Origin: Bacteriovoracia bacterium
GTDB taxonomy: Bacteria; Bdellovibrionota; Bacteriovoracia; Bacteriovoracales; Bacteriovoracaceae
Direction of reading: 5' to 3'
Length of the DNA stretch: 64,000 bases
NCBI GenBank assembly: GCA_030431635.1
Contig: JAUIIL010000006.1
Coordinates: forward strand, 124,001-188,000
Shown: positions 51,460 to 60,444 of the stretch, piece by piece
How positions within the stretch are numbered: position 1 is the first letter of the stretch
Layout: each line of letters begins with the position of its first letter
Translations under genes and position numbers: made by a program
Notes under the pieces: generated by a model
What the model saw: the letters and a program-made list of their open reading frames with translations, nothing else
What the model was told of the DNA's origin: nothing
The model's database searches: none

Positions 51460-52169
51460 CATTGATACTTTTGATAACAGGTAATGACCTTTTTAAAATT
51501 TATTTCATTTTGGTTTTGTTCTTGAAAATGGGGAAGTGGTAGAGATTTTTCTCTGGCATAATGTTCATAAAAATCTTTTTTGGTAACGTGTTTTTTTTCA
51601 ACTGCGTTGATAATCCTAACTTCCTTATCCAATAAAGATTTCATAATTATCTTGATAAGATTTTCTTGAGAAATAAGGTTTATATAAGAGAGAGGATTTG
51701 GAATATTATTTTTTCCTGCCAAAAAATTCCCTGGATGTCTTGAAGGACCATATAGACCACCTGGGCGTATAATTAAAGAGTTTTTAAGTTTGAGAACCTC
51801 CTCCTCACATTGTAAAAGAAAAACTCCATTTGGGGATTTAGGAAGTGGGTTTATTCTTTCATCAACCTCACCTTGTTCTGAATAAACTGAGGTAGAGCTG
51901 ATAAATAGAAAGCGCTTTTCTTTATATGTAGAGAGAAAGGTTTTAAATAAATCTAAATTTTTTATTTGACCAGGTGGAAGATTAAAAAACACAATATCAC
52001 TTTCTTTGATAGGTAAAGAAGCTGAATTATGTTGGTAATCAAAGAAAAACTCCTTTTTCACTCCTTTAGGTCTATTAAAATAGGAGCCAGAGACATCAAA
52101 GCCTTTTTCTTCAAGTTCATGGTACAAAGAGAGACCTAGCCAACCAAGTGAAATAATTGAGATTTTCAT
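51456..52169 (-). CDS. NAD(P)-binding epimerase/reductase-like protein (YeeZ-like)
   Basis: 237 residues, extended SDR-type Rossmann fold: an atypical N-terminal nucleotide loop (ISLGWLGLSLYHELEEKG), then FISSTSVYSEQGE and the RPGGLYGPSRHPGNFLAG segment typical of sugar-nucleotide epimerase relatives such as YeeZ. The catalytic Tyr-X3-Lys motif is not obvious. It is divergent from the photolyase-family gene by about 30-60 bases and overlaps the anti-sigma gene at the stop. Confidence 0.8.
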   Translation of the reverse strand: MKISIISLGWLGLSLYHELEEKGFDVSGSYFNRPKGVKKEFFFDYQHNSASLPIKESDIVFFNLPPGQIKNLDLFKTFLSTYKEKRFLFISSTSVYSEQGEVDERINPLPKSPNGVFLLQCEEEVLKLKNSLIIRPGGLYGPSRHPGNFLAGKNNIPNPLSYINLISQENLIKIIMKSLLDKEVRIINAVEKKHVTKKDFYEHYAREKSLPLPHFQEQNQNEINFKKVITCYQKYQC

Positions 52170-52228
52170 AGGACTAGAGTAAGCAAATCTACTGGATTAT
52201 GTCTAGCGTTCATGATATCTTGAACGAT

Positions 52229-53695
52229 ATGAAAGCTCAAATAATTCTTGGCAATCAGCTCTTTCCATACAAGTTCTACAAAGATACTCCTCATAAGATA
52301 TTTATGTGTGAAGATTGGGAACTTTGTACTCATTTTAAGTACCATAAGCATAAAATTATTTTTTTTCTGAGTTCAATGAGACATTTTGCTCAAGAACTTG
52401 CAGAAAAAGGAAAGGACGTTTCTTATTTTCAGTTAAAGAAAGAACCTCATTTTTTCAATTGTCTGAAGAGGTTTATTAGGAAAAATAAAATTAAGGAAAT
52501 TCAACTTTATGAGGTTGAAGATAAGTTTTTTGAAAAACAAATCCAGGATTTTGCTAAAGAAAATAAATTAGAGCTTGTTGTAAAAAAAACTCCTATGTTC
52601 ATGGTTTCTAGAAGAGAGTTTAAGGCTTACTTGGAGAAAGTTAAAAGACCTTTTATGAAAACTTTCTACGAGCAGAAAAGAAAGGATTTTAATATTCTGA
52701 TGGATGAGAATGGTCCGATAGGAGGGAAGTTCAGTTATGATTCTGAGAATAGAAAAAAAATTCCTCTGAAGTTTGATGTCATTAAAAACAAATTTCCTTC
52801 AGTTAGAGATGAAATAACTGAAGAAGTTAAAAAAATAGTAGAGTATTTTTTTTCATCTCATCCTGGAGATGTGAATAATTATTGGATTCCTGTCAAAAGA
52901 CAAGAGGCTCTTAGTTGGTTTAACTTATTTTTGAAAAATAAGTTTGAATCCTTTGGGGACTTTCAAGATTCAATTGATACGAGAGATCCATTTCTTTATC
53001 ACTCTTTATTAAGTGCTTTTATCAACATTGGTTTTTTAACTCCTGATGAAGTCGTAAAGAAAGCAGAGCAAGCTGCTGTTTCACTTAATTCAAAAGAGGG
53101 TTTCATCAGGCAAGTGATGGGCTGGAGAGAATTTGTAAGAGGTATTTATCAATTTTATTCTGACCGCCAAGATAAGAGCAATTTCTTCTCTCATCAAAGA
53201 AAGCTAACTAGTGATTGGTATGAAGCAACCACTGGGATTTTGCCTTTAGATGATGCTATAAAAAAGGCCAATCAATTTTCCTATTGTCATCATATTGAAC
53301 GTCTTATGATTCTCTCTAACATGATGCTTCTGTGTGAAATCAATCCTCAAGAAGTTCACCGGTGGTTTATGGAGTTTTTCACTGACTCTAGTGATTGGGT
53401 TATGGGGCCCAATGTCTATGGTATGGGGCAATTTAGTGATGGAGGAATTTTTGCCACAAAACCTTACATTTCTGGTTCAAACTATATTTTGAAAATGAGT
53501 CATTATAAAAAGGGTGAATGGAGTGATATTTGGGACGGCCTATATTGGAGGTTTATCGAAAGGAAAAAGGATTTTTTCCAAAAACAACCTCGAATGAATA
53601 TGATGGTGAAATCTCTTGAAAAAATGGACCCTGAGAGAAAAAGAAAAATCTTTAGTGCTGCAGAAAAGTTTTTGAAAGAAAAAACACTTCTCTGA
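52229..53695 (+). CDS. Photolyase/cryptochrome-related protein (FeS-BCP type, cysteines absent)
   Basis: 488 residues from the ATG at 52229, where MKAQIILGNQLFP aligns with the family start; an ATG at 52199 is also in frame. Family features of the bacterial PhrB/CryB (FeS-BCP) group are clear: VMGWREFVRGIY, SYCHHIERLMILSNMMLL, GPNVYGMGQFSDGGIFATKP and YILKMSHYKKGEW. The four cysteines that hold the [4Fe-4S] cluster in PhrB fall on Pro (in ILPLDDA), Lys and Glu (in HYKKGEW) and a non-Cys near LYWRF here. DNA (6-4) repair or a sensory role remains possible; the cluster is probably absent. Confidence 0.88.
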   Translation: MKAQIILGNQLFPYKFYKDTPHKIFMCEDWELCTHFKYHKHKIIFFLSSMRHFAQELAEKGKDVSYFQLKKEPHFFNCLKRFIRKNKIKEIQLYEVEDKFFEKQIQDFAKENKLELVVKKTPMFMVSRREFKAYLEKVKRPFMKTFYEQKRKDFNILMDENGPIGGKFSYDSENRKKIPLKFDVIKNKFPSVRDEITEEVKKIVEYFFSSHPGDVNNYWIPVKRQEALSWFNLFLKNKFESFGDFQDSIDTRDPFLYHSLLSAFINIGFLTPDEVVKKAEQAAVSLNSKEGFIRQVMGWREFVRGIYQFYSDRQDKSNFFSHQRKLTSDWYEATTGILPLDDAIKKANQFSYCHHIERLMILSNMMLLCEINPQEVHRWFMEFFTDSSDWVMGPNVYGMGQFSDGGIFATKPYISGSNYILKMSHYKKGEWSDIWDGLYWRFIERKKDFFQKQPRMNMMVKSLEKMDPERKRKIFSAAEKFLKEKTLL

Positions 53696-53743
53696 TATTC
53701 CTCCAAATAGACTTTTGTAACGATTTCGTTGTAGGATTCGAAT

Positions 53744-54652
53744 ATGCTTCTTACTCCTCCTGTTAATTATGATTTTCCCATATACCGCCCTCCTTCCGAA
53801 GGTCGTAGCTTTTTGATTCAAGTGACAATAGGGTGTTCTAATAATAAATGCACTTATTGTGATATGTATCGTTCTAAGAATTACAGAGTGAGAAAAATAG
53901 AGGAGATTGAAAAGGAAATTATTGAATCTAGTTTATATTACCAACAAATAGGATATTATCCTGAAAAGATTTTTTTGTGCGATGGAGATGCTTTGGGTGC
54001 ACCAACATCTTTATTAGAAAAAGTTCTTGAACTGATTCATACTTATTTCCCTAATGTTAAAAGAGTTGGAATTTACGCGACGGCAGAAAATATTCTTCTA
54101 AAAAGTAGGGATGAGCTTAAAAGTCTAGCAAGCAAGAAACTTTCAATTGCTTACCTTGGTCTTGAGAGTGGGGCTGATGAAGTTCTTCACATGATTGTGA
54201 AAGGAAATTCTTCTCAGGAGATGGTGGAGGCTTCTTTAAAAATCAAAGAAAGTGGATGGGAACTTTCTACGATGGCCATGTTAGGAGTTGGAGGGAGAAA
54301 GTTCTCCTCTATTCATATGGAGAAAACTGCAGAGGTTCTCTCCTTAACTTCCCCTCACTATTTTTCTTTTTTAGTCACTAGACCCGTAGAAGGAACTCCC
54401 TTTTATAAAATGGTAGAGAGAAATTTAATAGAGCTTTTAAGTGAGAAAGAGCTCTTAAACGAGATGTATTGTATTTTAGAGAGAGCGACCTTTCGAGACA
54501 ATAATGTTCTATTTAGGGCCAATCATGTCTCAAATATGCATCCCATAGGAGGAGTTTTGCCCCAAGATAAGGAAAAAATTACTAAACAAATTAAAAAATG
54601 GTATGACCAAACCCCAGAGGGGGTGTACCCTGGGTTTCCTAGACAAATGTAG
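53744..54652 (+). CDS. Radical SAM enzyme
   Basis: 302 residues with the cluster motif GCSNNKCTYCDMY (Cys-X4-Cys-X2-Cys), GDALGAPTSLL, GLESGADEVLHMIVKG and HVSNMHPIGG near the end. The spacing X4 differs from the common X3. The overall pattern is that of a widespread, mostly uncharacterised radical SAM family with short TIM barrel and no B12 domain. The reaction is unknown. It follows the photolyase-like gene by about 50 bases and precedes a GDPD gene by 18. Confidence 0.9.
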   Translation: MLLTPPVNYDFPIYRPPSEGRSFLIQVTIGCSNNKCTYCDMYRSKNYRVRKIEEIEKEIIESSLYYQQIGYYPEKIFLCDGDALGAPTSLLEKVLELIHTYFPNVKRVGIYATAENILLKSRDELKSLASKKLSIAYLGLESGADEVLHMIVKGNSSQEMVEASLKIKESGWELSTMAMLGVGGRKFSSIHMEKTAEVLSLTSPHYFSFLVTRPVEGTPFYKMVERNLIELLSEKELLNEMYCILERATFRDNNVLFRANHVSNMHPIGGVLPQDKEKITKQIKKWYDQTPEGVYPGFPRQM

Positions 54653-54670
54653 GTAAAAAGGTCGAATTTT

Positions 54671-55591
54671 ATGAAGGTTTTTGTCATTATTTCCTTTCTT
54701 AGTTTTTCTCTGCTGGCCGAGACGATCTTAACAAGCCATAAGGGTGCTTGGAATGATAACGAAGTTCCACAGAATTCACTTGAGTCCTTAAAAAGGGCCG
54801 TAAGGAATGGTTTTAGGGCGGTTGAGTTTGATGTTTTATTAACAGCTGATAATCAATTTATTCTTGCTCACGATCAAAAACTCAAACGGATCACAACATG
54901 TAAGGGAGAAGTGAGTGAAAAAACAATGCTCTCTCTTCAAGAATGTTTCATAGATAAAAACACCCAATTACCAATGACTCAATTGTGGTTAAAAAAAGTC
55001 GCTCATCCTCAAAAAATGACATCTTTAAGTGAAGCTCTCGATTATTTGTTAACAAAATCTCAACTTGAGCTCATCTGGATAGATATGAAAGAGCAGAGTC
55101 CCGAAGCAGCTTATGCTATGGCCAATGAAATTAATGGAAGAGATTTAGAAGAGAGAGAACTGAGAAAAATAGTGATTAATAATGGATCGATTGAGATTTT
55201 AAGGCTTATTCAAAAACTTATTCCAGCAGTAGGAAGAAGTCTAGAGGGGAAATGGGGTTCAGAGCCTCTTTCCAAACTCGATTATTACTTTAATGAAGTA
55301 AGAGATTCCTACACTCATCTTTCCCTCAATGTTGGGATTCATCTTGGAGATGAAAGCCCAATTAAAATCTTTGGGAGAAAAAAAAGGTTTTATAAGAGGC
55401 TCAAAGAACTAAGTGAGAAGGCCAACGAAATGAATATTCCTATTATCGCATGGACGGTGAATAGAGAAAAGAAAATTGAAAAACTCATGGAGTTTGGTTT
55501 TACTTATCTCTTAACTGATCATGTTGATCCTAACCATCTGTCTAAAAGAAAGTTAGAAGAAGTAAGCCAAAAACTAGGTCATTTTCGTTAG
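54671..55591 (+). CDS. Exported glycerophosphodiester phosphodiesterase
   Basis: 306 residues: signal peptide (MKVFVIISFLSFSLLAE), then the GDPD barrel: SHKGAWNDNEVPQNSLESLK, AVEFDVLLTADNQFILAHDQ (Glu/Asp and His metal and catalytic residues) and LIWIDMKEQ. It releases glycerol-3-phosphate from phospholipid headgroups, useful for using prey membrane material. Its stop overlaps the convergent secreted-protein gene by four bases. Confidence 0.9.
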   Translation: MKVFVIISFLSFSLLAETILTSHKGAWNDNEVPQNSLESLKRAVRNGFRAVEFDVLLTADNQFILAHDQKLKRITTCKGEVSEKTMLSLQECFIDKNTQLPMTQLWLKKVAHPQKMTSLSEALDYLLTKSQLELIWIDMKEQSPEAAYAMANEINGRDLEERELRKIVINNGSIEILRLIQKLIPAVGRSLEGKWGSEPLSKLDYYFNEVRDSYTHLSLNVGIHLGDESPIKIFGRKKRFYKRLKELSEKANEMNIPIIAWTVNREKKIEKLMEFGFTYLLTDHVDPNHLSKRKLEEVSQKLGHFR

Positions 55592-56724
55592 TATTCTTTT
55601 AACTCTTCCATTAATAATTTGAAGAGGCTTTTCTCTTCAGAAGAGTGCTGCTGTTGCTCTATAGGTAGGGAATCATCATAAGGAATTTGTTTTAAATAAT
55701 GGTAGAGCTTTGTTGTTTCGACTTCCCAGTTAATGAAAGGCATTTCTTGGAAGATAGGGAGGGAGTGAATCTGCTCTTCAGCCTCTTGAAAACTAGAGGA
55801 AAGCCCTAGTTCTAAATAGGCATGAGCGAGAGATTCTACATACTGTCCGTTATCTTTAATTTTTCCAATAGCTCCAATAACATATGATAGGGCAAGGTAG
55901 TAAGGTAGACTAAGTGTCATAGGAGAAGTTTCTTTAGGTGACTCTTCGTAAATAACATAGGGAGAGTTTCTTAGTTTTTGATTTTCAAGAAGTTGGTTAA
56001 AAGCTTTTGCACTACTTTTGCCAGCATCATCAGTAAAATGAATGAGACCTTGTAAGGCATGGGCATAGATAGGAATCCACCTGATATCTCTTCTAAACTC
56101 GTGAACCCCTTCTTCTAATTGATTAAACTCGTACTGGGTTAATTCAAGATCTTCTAGTTCTTTGATTAATTTTTTTCTGATGAACGCCTTATCTTTTTTA
56201 TAACTTTTCCATTCGTGCTTTGAAAGAGTTTCAATAAAAGAGTGAAAGCCTTCTTGGTTCCATTCTTGATTAATCTTTGTTACCAAGTTTTCGTAAGACT
56301 TTTCAGTATGCAGATTAAAATAATCAATCACGGGAGCTGGAGCTTGAGCTTTTTTCGCAAAATCTCCCCAATCAAGGAAGGCATCGTAAGCTCCTATACT
56401 ATCTTCCAGGCTTTTAATTTTGTTGTACAAATCTAAAAGGTGAGGTCTTTTCTTTTTTGATTTATAAAGCTTCAGTAGACCTTCAAGGCGAAAGATCCAT
56501 CCCCTTGTATCCTTCGCAAGCATATATTCGATGATTTCTTTGGGGTCTTGTAATTTAAGAGCATCATATAAGGCTTGTGAAGGAGCAGCAAATCTCTCAA
56601 GGGGTCTTGGGATTTCAAGTTTTCCATTATACTCTTGCATAAGTTCTGTACAGTTTTTTTCTGATGAAAAAGACACCATTGAGAGGAAAAAAAGAAGAAA
56701 AATAGTCATATCTCGAGTTAGCAT
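55588..56724 (-). CDS. Secreted helical protein of unknown function
   Basis: 378 residues with a signal peptide (MTIFLLFFLSMVSFSSEKN from an internal Met at residue 6; the ATG at 56724 or 56709 could be the start). The mature part is nearly all helical, with repeat-like segments (YNKIKSLEDSIGAYDAFLDW) and an acidic C-terminus. No family recognised. Monocistronic. Confidence 0.7.
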   Translation of the reverse strand: MLTRDMTIFLLFFLSMVSFSSEKNCTELMQEYNGKLEIPRPLERFAAPSQALYDALKLQDPKEIIEYMLAKDTRGWIFRLEGLLKLYKSKKKRPHLLDLYNKIKSLEDSIGAYDAFLDWGDFAKKAQAPAPVIDYFNLHTEKSYENLVTKINQEWNQEGFHSFIETLSKHEWKSYKKDKAFIRKKLIKELEDLELTQYEFNQLEEGVHEFRRDIRWIPIYAHALQGLIHFTDDAGKSSAKAFNQLLENQKLRNSPYVIYEESPKETSPMTLSLPYYLALSYVIGAIGKIKDNGQYVESLAHAYLELGLSSSFQEAEEQIHSLPIFQEMPFINWEVETTKLYHYLKQIPYDDSLPIEQQQHSSEEKSLFKLLMEELKEY

Positions 56725-56823
56725 GGGTAAATAAAAAGGTCCATAGTCTTGAAAAAAATATCAATGAGACAGATTATTGAATTTATTGAAAAAACTCTCA
56801 TTTCTTTTTATAATTTTCTCTAG

Positions 56824-58077
<1,254 letters not shown>

Positions 58078-58097
<20 letters not shown>

Positions 58098-58389
58098 CAA
58101 TTAACTCCTGTACTAGCTCAATTTTATTCCCTTGATTTTGTTTAACTAGTTCTCCATTAACAAAAGCTGCAAAAGTCGGAAGATTAGTCACGCTGGCAAG
58201 TTTTCTTGATTCAGGAAGCTTTTCTGCATCAACATAAACAAAAGAAATTCCTTCAGTCTTCCCAGAAAGATTCTTAATTTGTGGTTTAATCATTCGACAA
58301 TTCCCGCACCACTTGGCCCCGTATTGCACAATTGTTTTAGGGTTATCAGATAAAAATTCAGCTAAATTGTCATTTTCTAGTTCTATCAT
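58078..58389 (-). CDS. Thioredoxin-like protein
   Basis: 103 residues from the ATG at 58389, five bases after AAGGAG; an earlier frame start at 58431 has none. Active site KWCGNC (Cys28, Cys31), then VYVDAEKLPESRK and NLPTFAAFVNG with the cis-proline. WCGNC instead of WCGPC suggests altered redox potential. It is coupled to the DUF6952-type gene downstream. Confidence 0.92.
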
Positions 58390-58523
58390 ATGAACTCCTT
58401 TTTTTAGTATTATAGAGATAAAGTAAAGCAATAAAATTCGATTCTCTCAACCGGCCGATAGAGAGTAGTAATAACAGCCTGTAAACTAAAATTATTTAAT
58501 TGCGTGGGATAAGCCTTTGAATA

Positions 58524-58997
58524 GTGGAGAAGATAAGCTATCTTTCAACAATGAATAGTATTTTCAAAGCGCTTTTTTTAGCAATAGCTCTGTTTTTTGT
58601 AGGAGTCGTTATCATGTTTTTTTCTAAGGGGCATAAAAGTAAAAAAAAGGTGGCATCGAAAGGGGTTGAAAACGGACAACTTGCAGCTTGCTTTAACAAA
58701 CCTAATTGTGTTTCAAGTTTTGATAAGAGGGATGAGTTTTTTATCTCCCCATCGGAGGGAAAGACTTTGGAAAAGGTTGAGTCTGTTCTTCACGATCTTA
58801 ACTTTGATATTGTAGAGAAGAAAGAGAACTATATTCATGCGACAGAGACATCAAAAATATTTGGTTTTGTTGATGATATTGAAATCCTTTTTAAAGAGGG
58901 TAATCTCCATTACCGTTCTAGTTCAAGAGTCGGTTATTCAGACTTAGGTGCCAATCGTAAAAGAATTCAAAAGATAAAAAACTTAATTGAGAAATGA
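58524..58997 (+). CDS. DUF1499-family membrane-anchored protein
   Basis: 157 residues from a GTG at 58524 (or 148 from an ATG at 58551). One N-terminal membrane helix (about 14-36), then a DUF1499 domain: ACFNKPNCVSSF, IHATETSKIFGFVDDIEILF and HYRSSSRVGYSDLGANRKRI. The family is of unknown function. It overlaps the amidotransferase gene by four bases (ATGA). Confidence 0.85.
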   Translation: MEKISYLSTMNSIFKALFLAIALFFVGVVIMFFSKGHKSKKKVASKGVENGQLAACFNKPNCVSSFDKRDEFFISPSEGKTLEKVESVLHDLNFDIVEKKENYIHATETSKIFGFVDDIEILFKEGNLHYRSSSRVGYSDLGANRKRIQKIKNLIEK

Positions 58998-59734
58998 AAA
59001 AGCGAGAGAATCTAAAATTACTTCTCATGCAAGTCAGAGAAGACCAAGAAACAATGAGGGAAGAGTGGGAGAGTTTCGCTCGGCATAGTTGTTTGAAGAA
59101 AGAGCAAATTGATGTGTTGAATGTTTTTCAAACTCCTCACTTCTGCTCAAATATTATCGATGAATATGATGCTCTTCTCATAGGGGGAGCTAGTAGTGCC
59201 AATGTTCTTGAACAAGAAAAAAATAGCTTTTATCCAAGCGCCTTTTCTTTAATTGACTACTGTTTGAATGTGAATAAGCCCGTTTTTGCCTCATGTTTTG
59301 GTTTTCAACTGGCCACACTTCACTTAGGAGGGGAAATTAAACATAAAGAAGAGGGGTTTGAAATGGGAACGCCTTTAATTGAGCTGACAAATGAGGCCAA
59401 AGATGATCCTCTTTTTCGTGATATTAAAAAAAGTTTTTATGGTGTTTCAGTTCATAAACAATATACAGATACTCTTCCCCCTAACTGTATCCTTCTTGCT
59501 CAAGCCGACTACTGCTTACATTCTTTCAAGGTGAAAGAGAAAAAATTTTGGACATTTCAATATCATCCTGAACTCGATACTCCGACTCTAAAAAAAAGGC
59601 TTAAAGTCTATCAAGAGAGTTATGTTGATAATGATGGGGGATATGAAAAAATTATTGCCAACTTAGTTGAAACACCGGAGTCAAATCAAATTGTAAAAAA
59701 CTTTATTGATAGAGTTTTATTGGAGGAGAGTTGA
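58994..59734 (+). CDS. Class I glutamine amidotransferase (GMP-synthase-like)
   Basis: 246 residues of the GATase1 fold: nucleophile Cys101 in VFASCFGFQLATLHLGG, and His191 with Glu193 in FQYHPELD. No synthetase half. Stand-alone members of this type include gamma-glutamyl-compound hydrolases. Start and end overlap its neighbours by four bases each, so it is co-translated with DUF1499 and the NADAR gene. Confidence 0.88.
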   Translation: MKKRENLKLLLMQVREDQETMREEWESFARHSCLKKEQIDVLNVFQTPHFCSNIIDEYDALLIGGASSANVLEQEKNSFYPSAFSLIDYCLNVNKPVFASCFGFQLATLHLGGEIKHKEEGFEMGTPLIELTNEAKDDPLFRDIKKSFYGVSVHKQYTDTLPPNCILLAQADYCLHSFKVKEKKFWTFQYHPELDTPTLKKRLKVYQESYVDNDGGYEKIIANLVETPESNQIVKNFIDRVLLEES

Positions 59735-60357
59735 AGTTTCTTTTTATGACTCTTTTTTTCTTCTCTTGCTCACATAATTACCCTAGGCATTGGTGGGAGC
59801 CTGTAAAAAATGAAGAGTTACAGTGGTGGGAGGTTTCTCCACATACGGCAAAAAATTGTGAAGTTGTTATTAGTAAAAGAAATGAACTTGGAATTCTTTC
59901 TAACTTTGCTAACACCCCTTTTATTTTAGATGGAAAGAAGTACCCCAGTGTTGAAGCTCTTTGGCAATCAATGAAATACCCTGAGAGTTCACAAGATGAA
60001 AGACTCAAATGGGGGAAATGGCCATATAAACGCTCAGAAGTAGAGGTTATGAAGTCAGGTTTCAAGGCAAAAGAAGCAGGAGAGCTGGCCACTCAAATAA
60101 TGCGAAAAAATCACGCCAACTGGGTCAGTTACAGAGGTAAGAAAATGATTTATAAGACTCCAAAGAGGGGAGAGCATTATAAACTTATTGTGAGGGCCAT
60201 GAAAGCTAAGTTAGAGCAGAATCCCCAAGTCAGAGAGGTTCTTATTAAAACGGGAAAACTTAGTCTTATCCCTGATCACTACACCACTGAAGAGGATCCA
60301 CCTGCTTGGAAATACAATAAGATATGGATGGAAATAAGAGAAGAATTAAAAAAATAA
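59731..60357 (+). CDS. NADAR-domain lipoprotein
   Basis: 208 residues from a TTG that overlaps the previous stop (TTGA). N-terminal lipoprotein-like signal (MKFLFMTLFFFSCSHN, Cys13). The NADAR (YbiA-like) domain follows: NELGILSNFANTPFILDGKK, YPSVEALWQSMKYPE and GHYKLIVRAMKAKLEQNPQV-type C-terminus. NADAR enzymes act on ADP-ribose-related N-glycosidic bonds and are normally cytoplasmic, so an exported lipid-anchored form is unusual. The signal is short but shows a hydrophobic core and a SCS lipobox. Confidence 0.82.
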   Translation: MKFLFMTLFFFSCSHNYPRHWWEPVKNEELQWWEVSPHTAKNCEVVISKRNELGILSNFANTPFILDGKKYPSVEALWQSMKYPESSQDERLKWGKWPYKRSEVEVMKSGFKAKEAGELATQIMRKNHANWVSYRGKKMIYKTPKRGEHYKLIVRAMKAKLEQNPQVREVLIKTGKLSLIPDHYTTEEDPPAWKYNKIWMEIREELKK

Positions 60358-60444
60358 TGTCAATTTTACCGTGCCCGTAAATCCCCTTGAATTAGCTTGC
60401 CGAGATGATAGATACAAATAAAAAAACTCTATTAGGTTCGTGGC

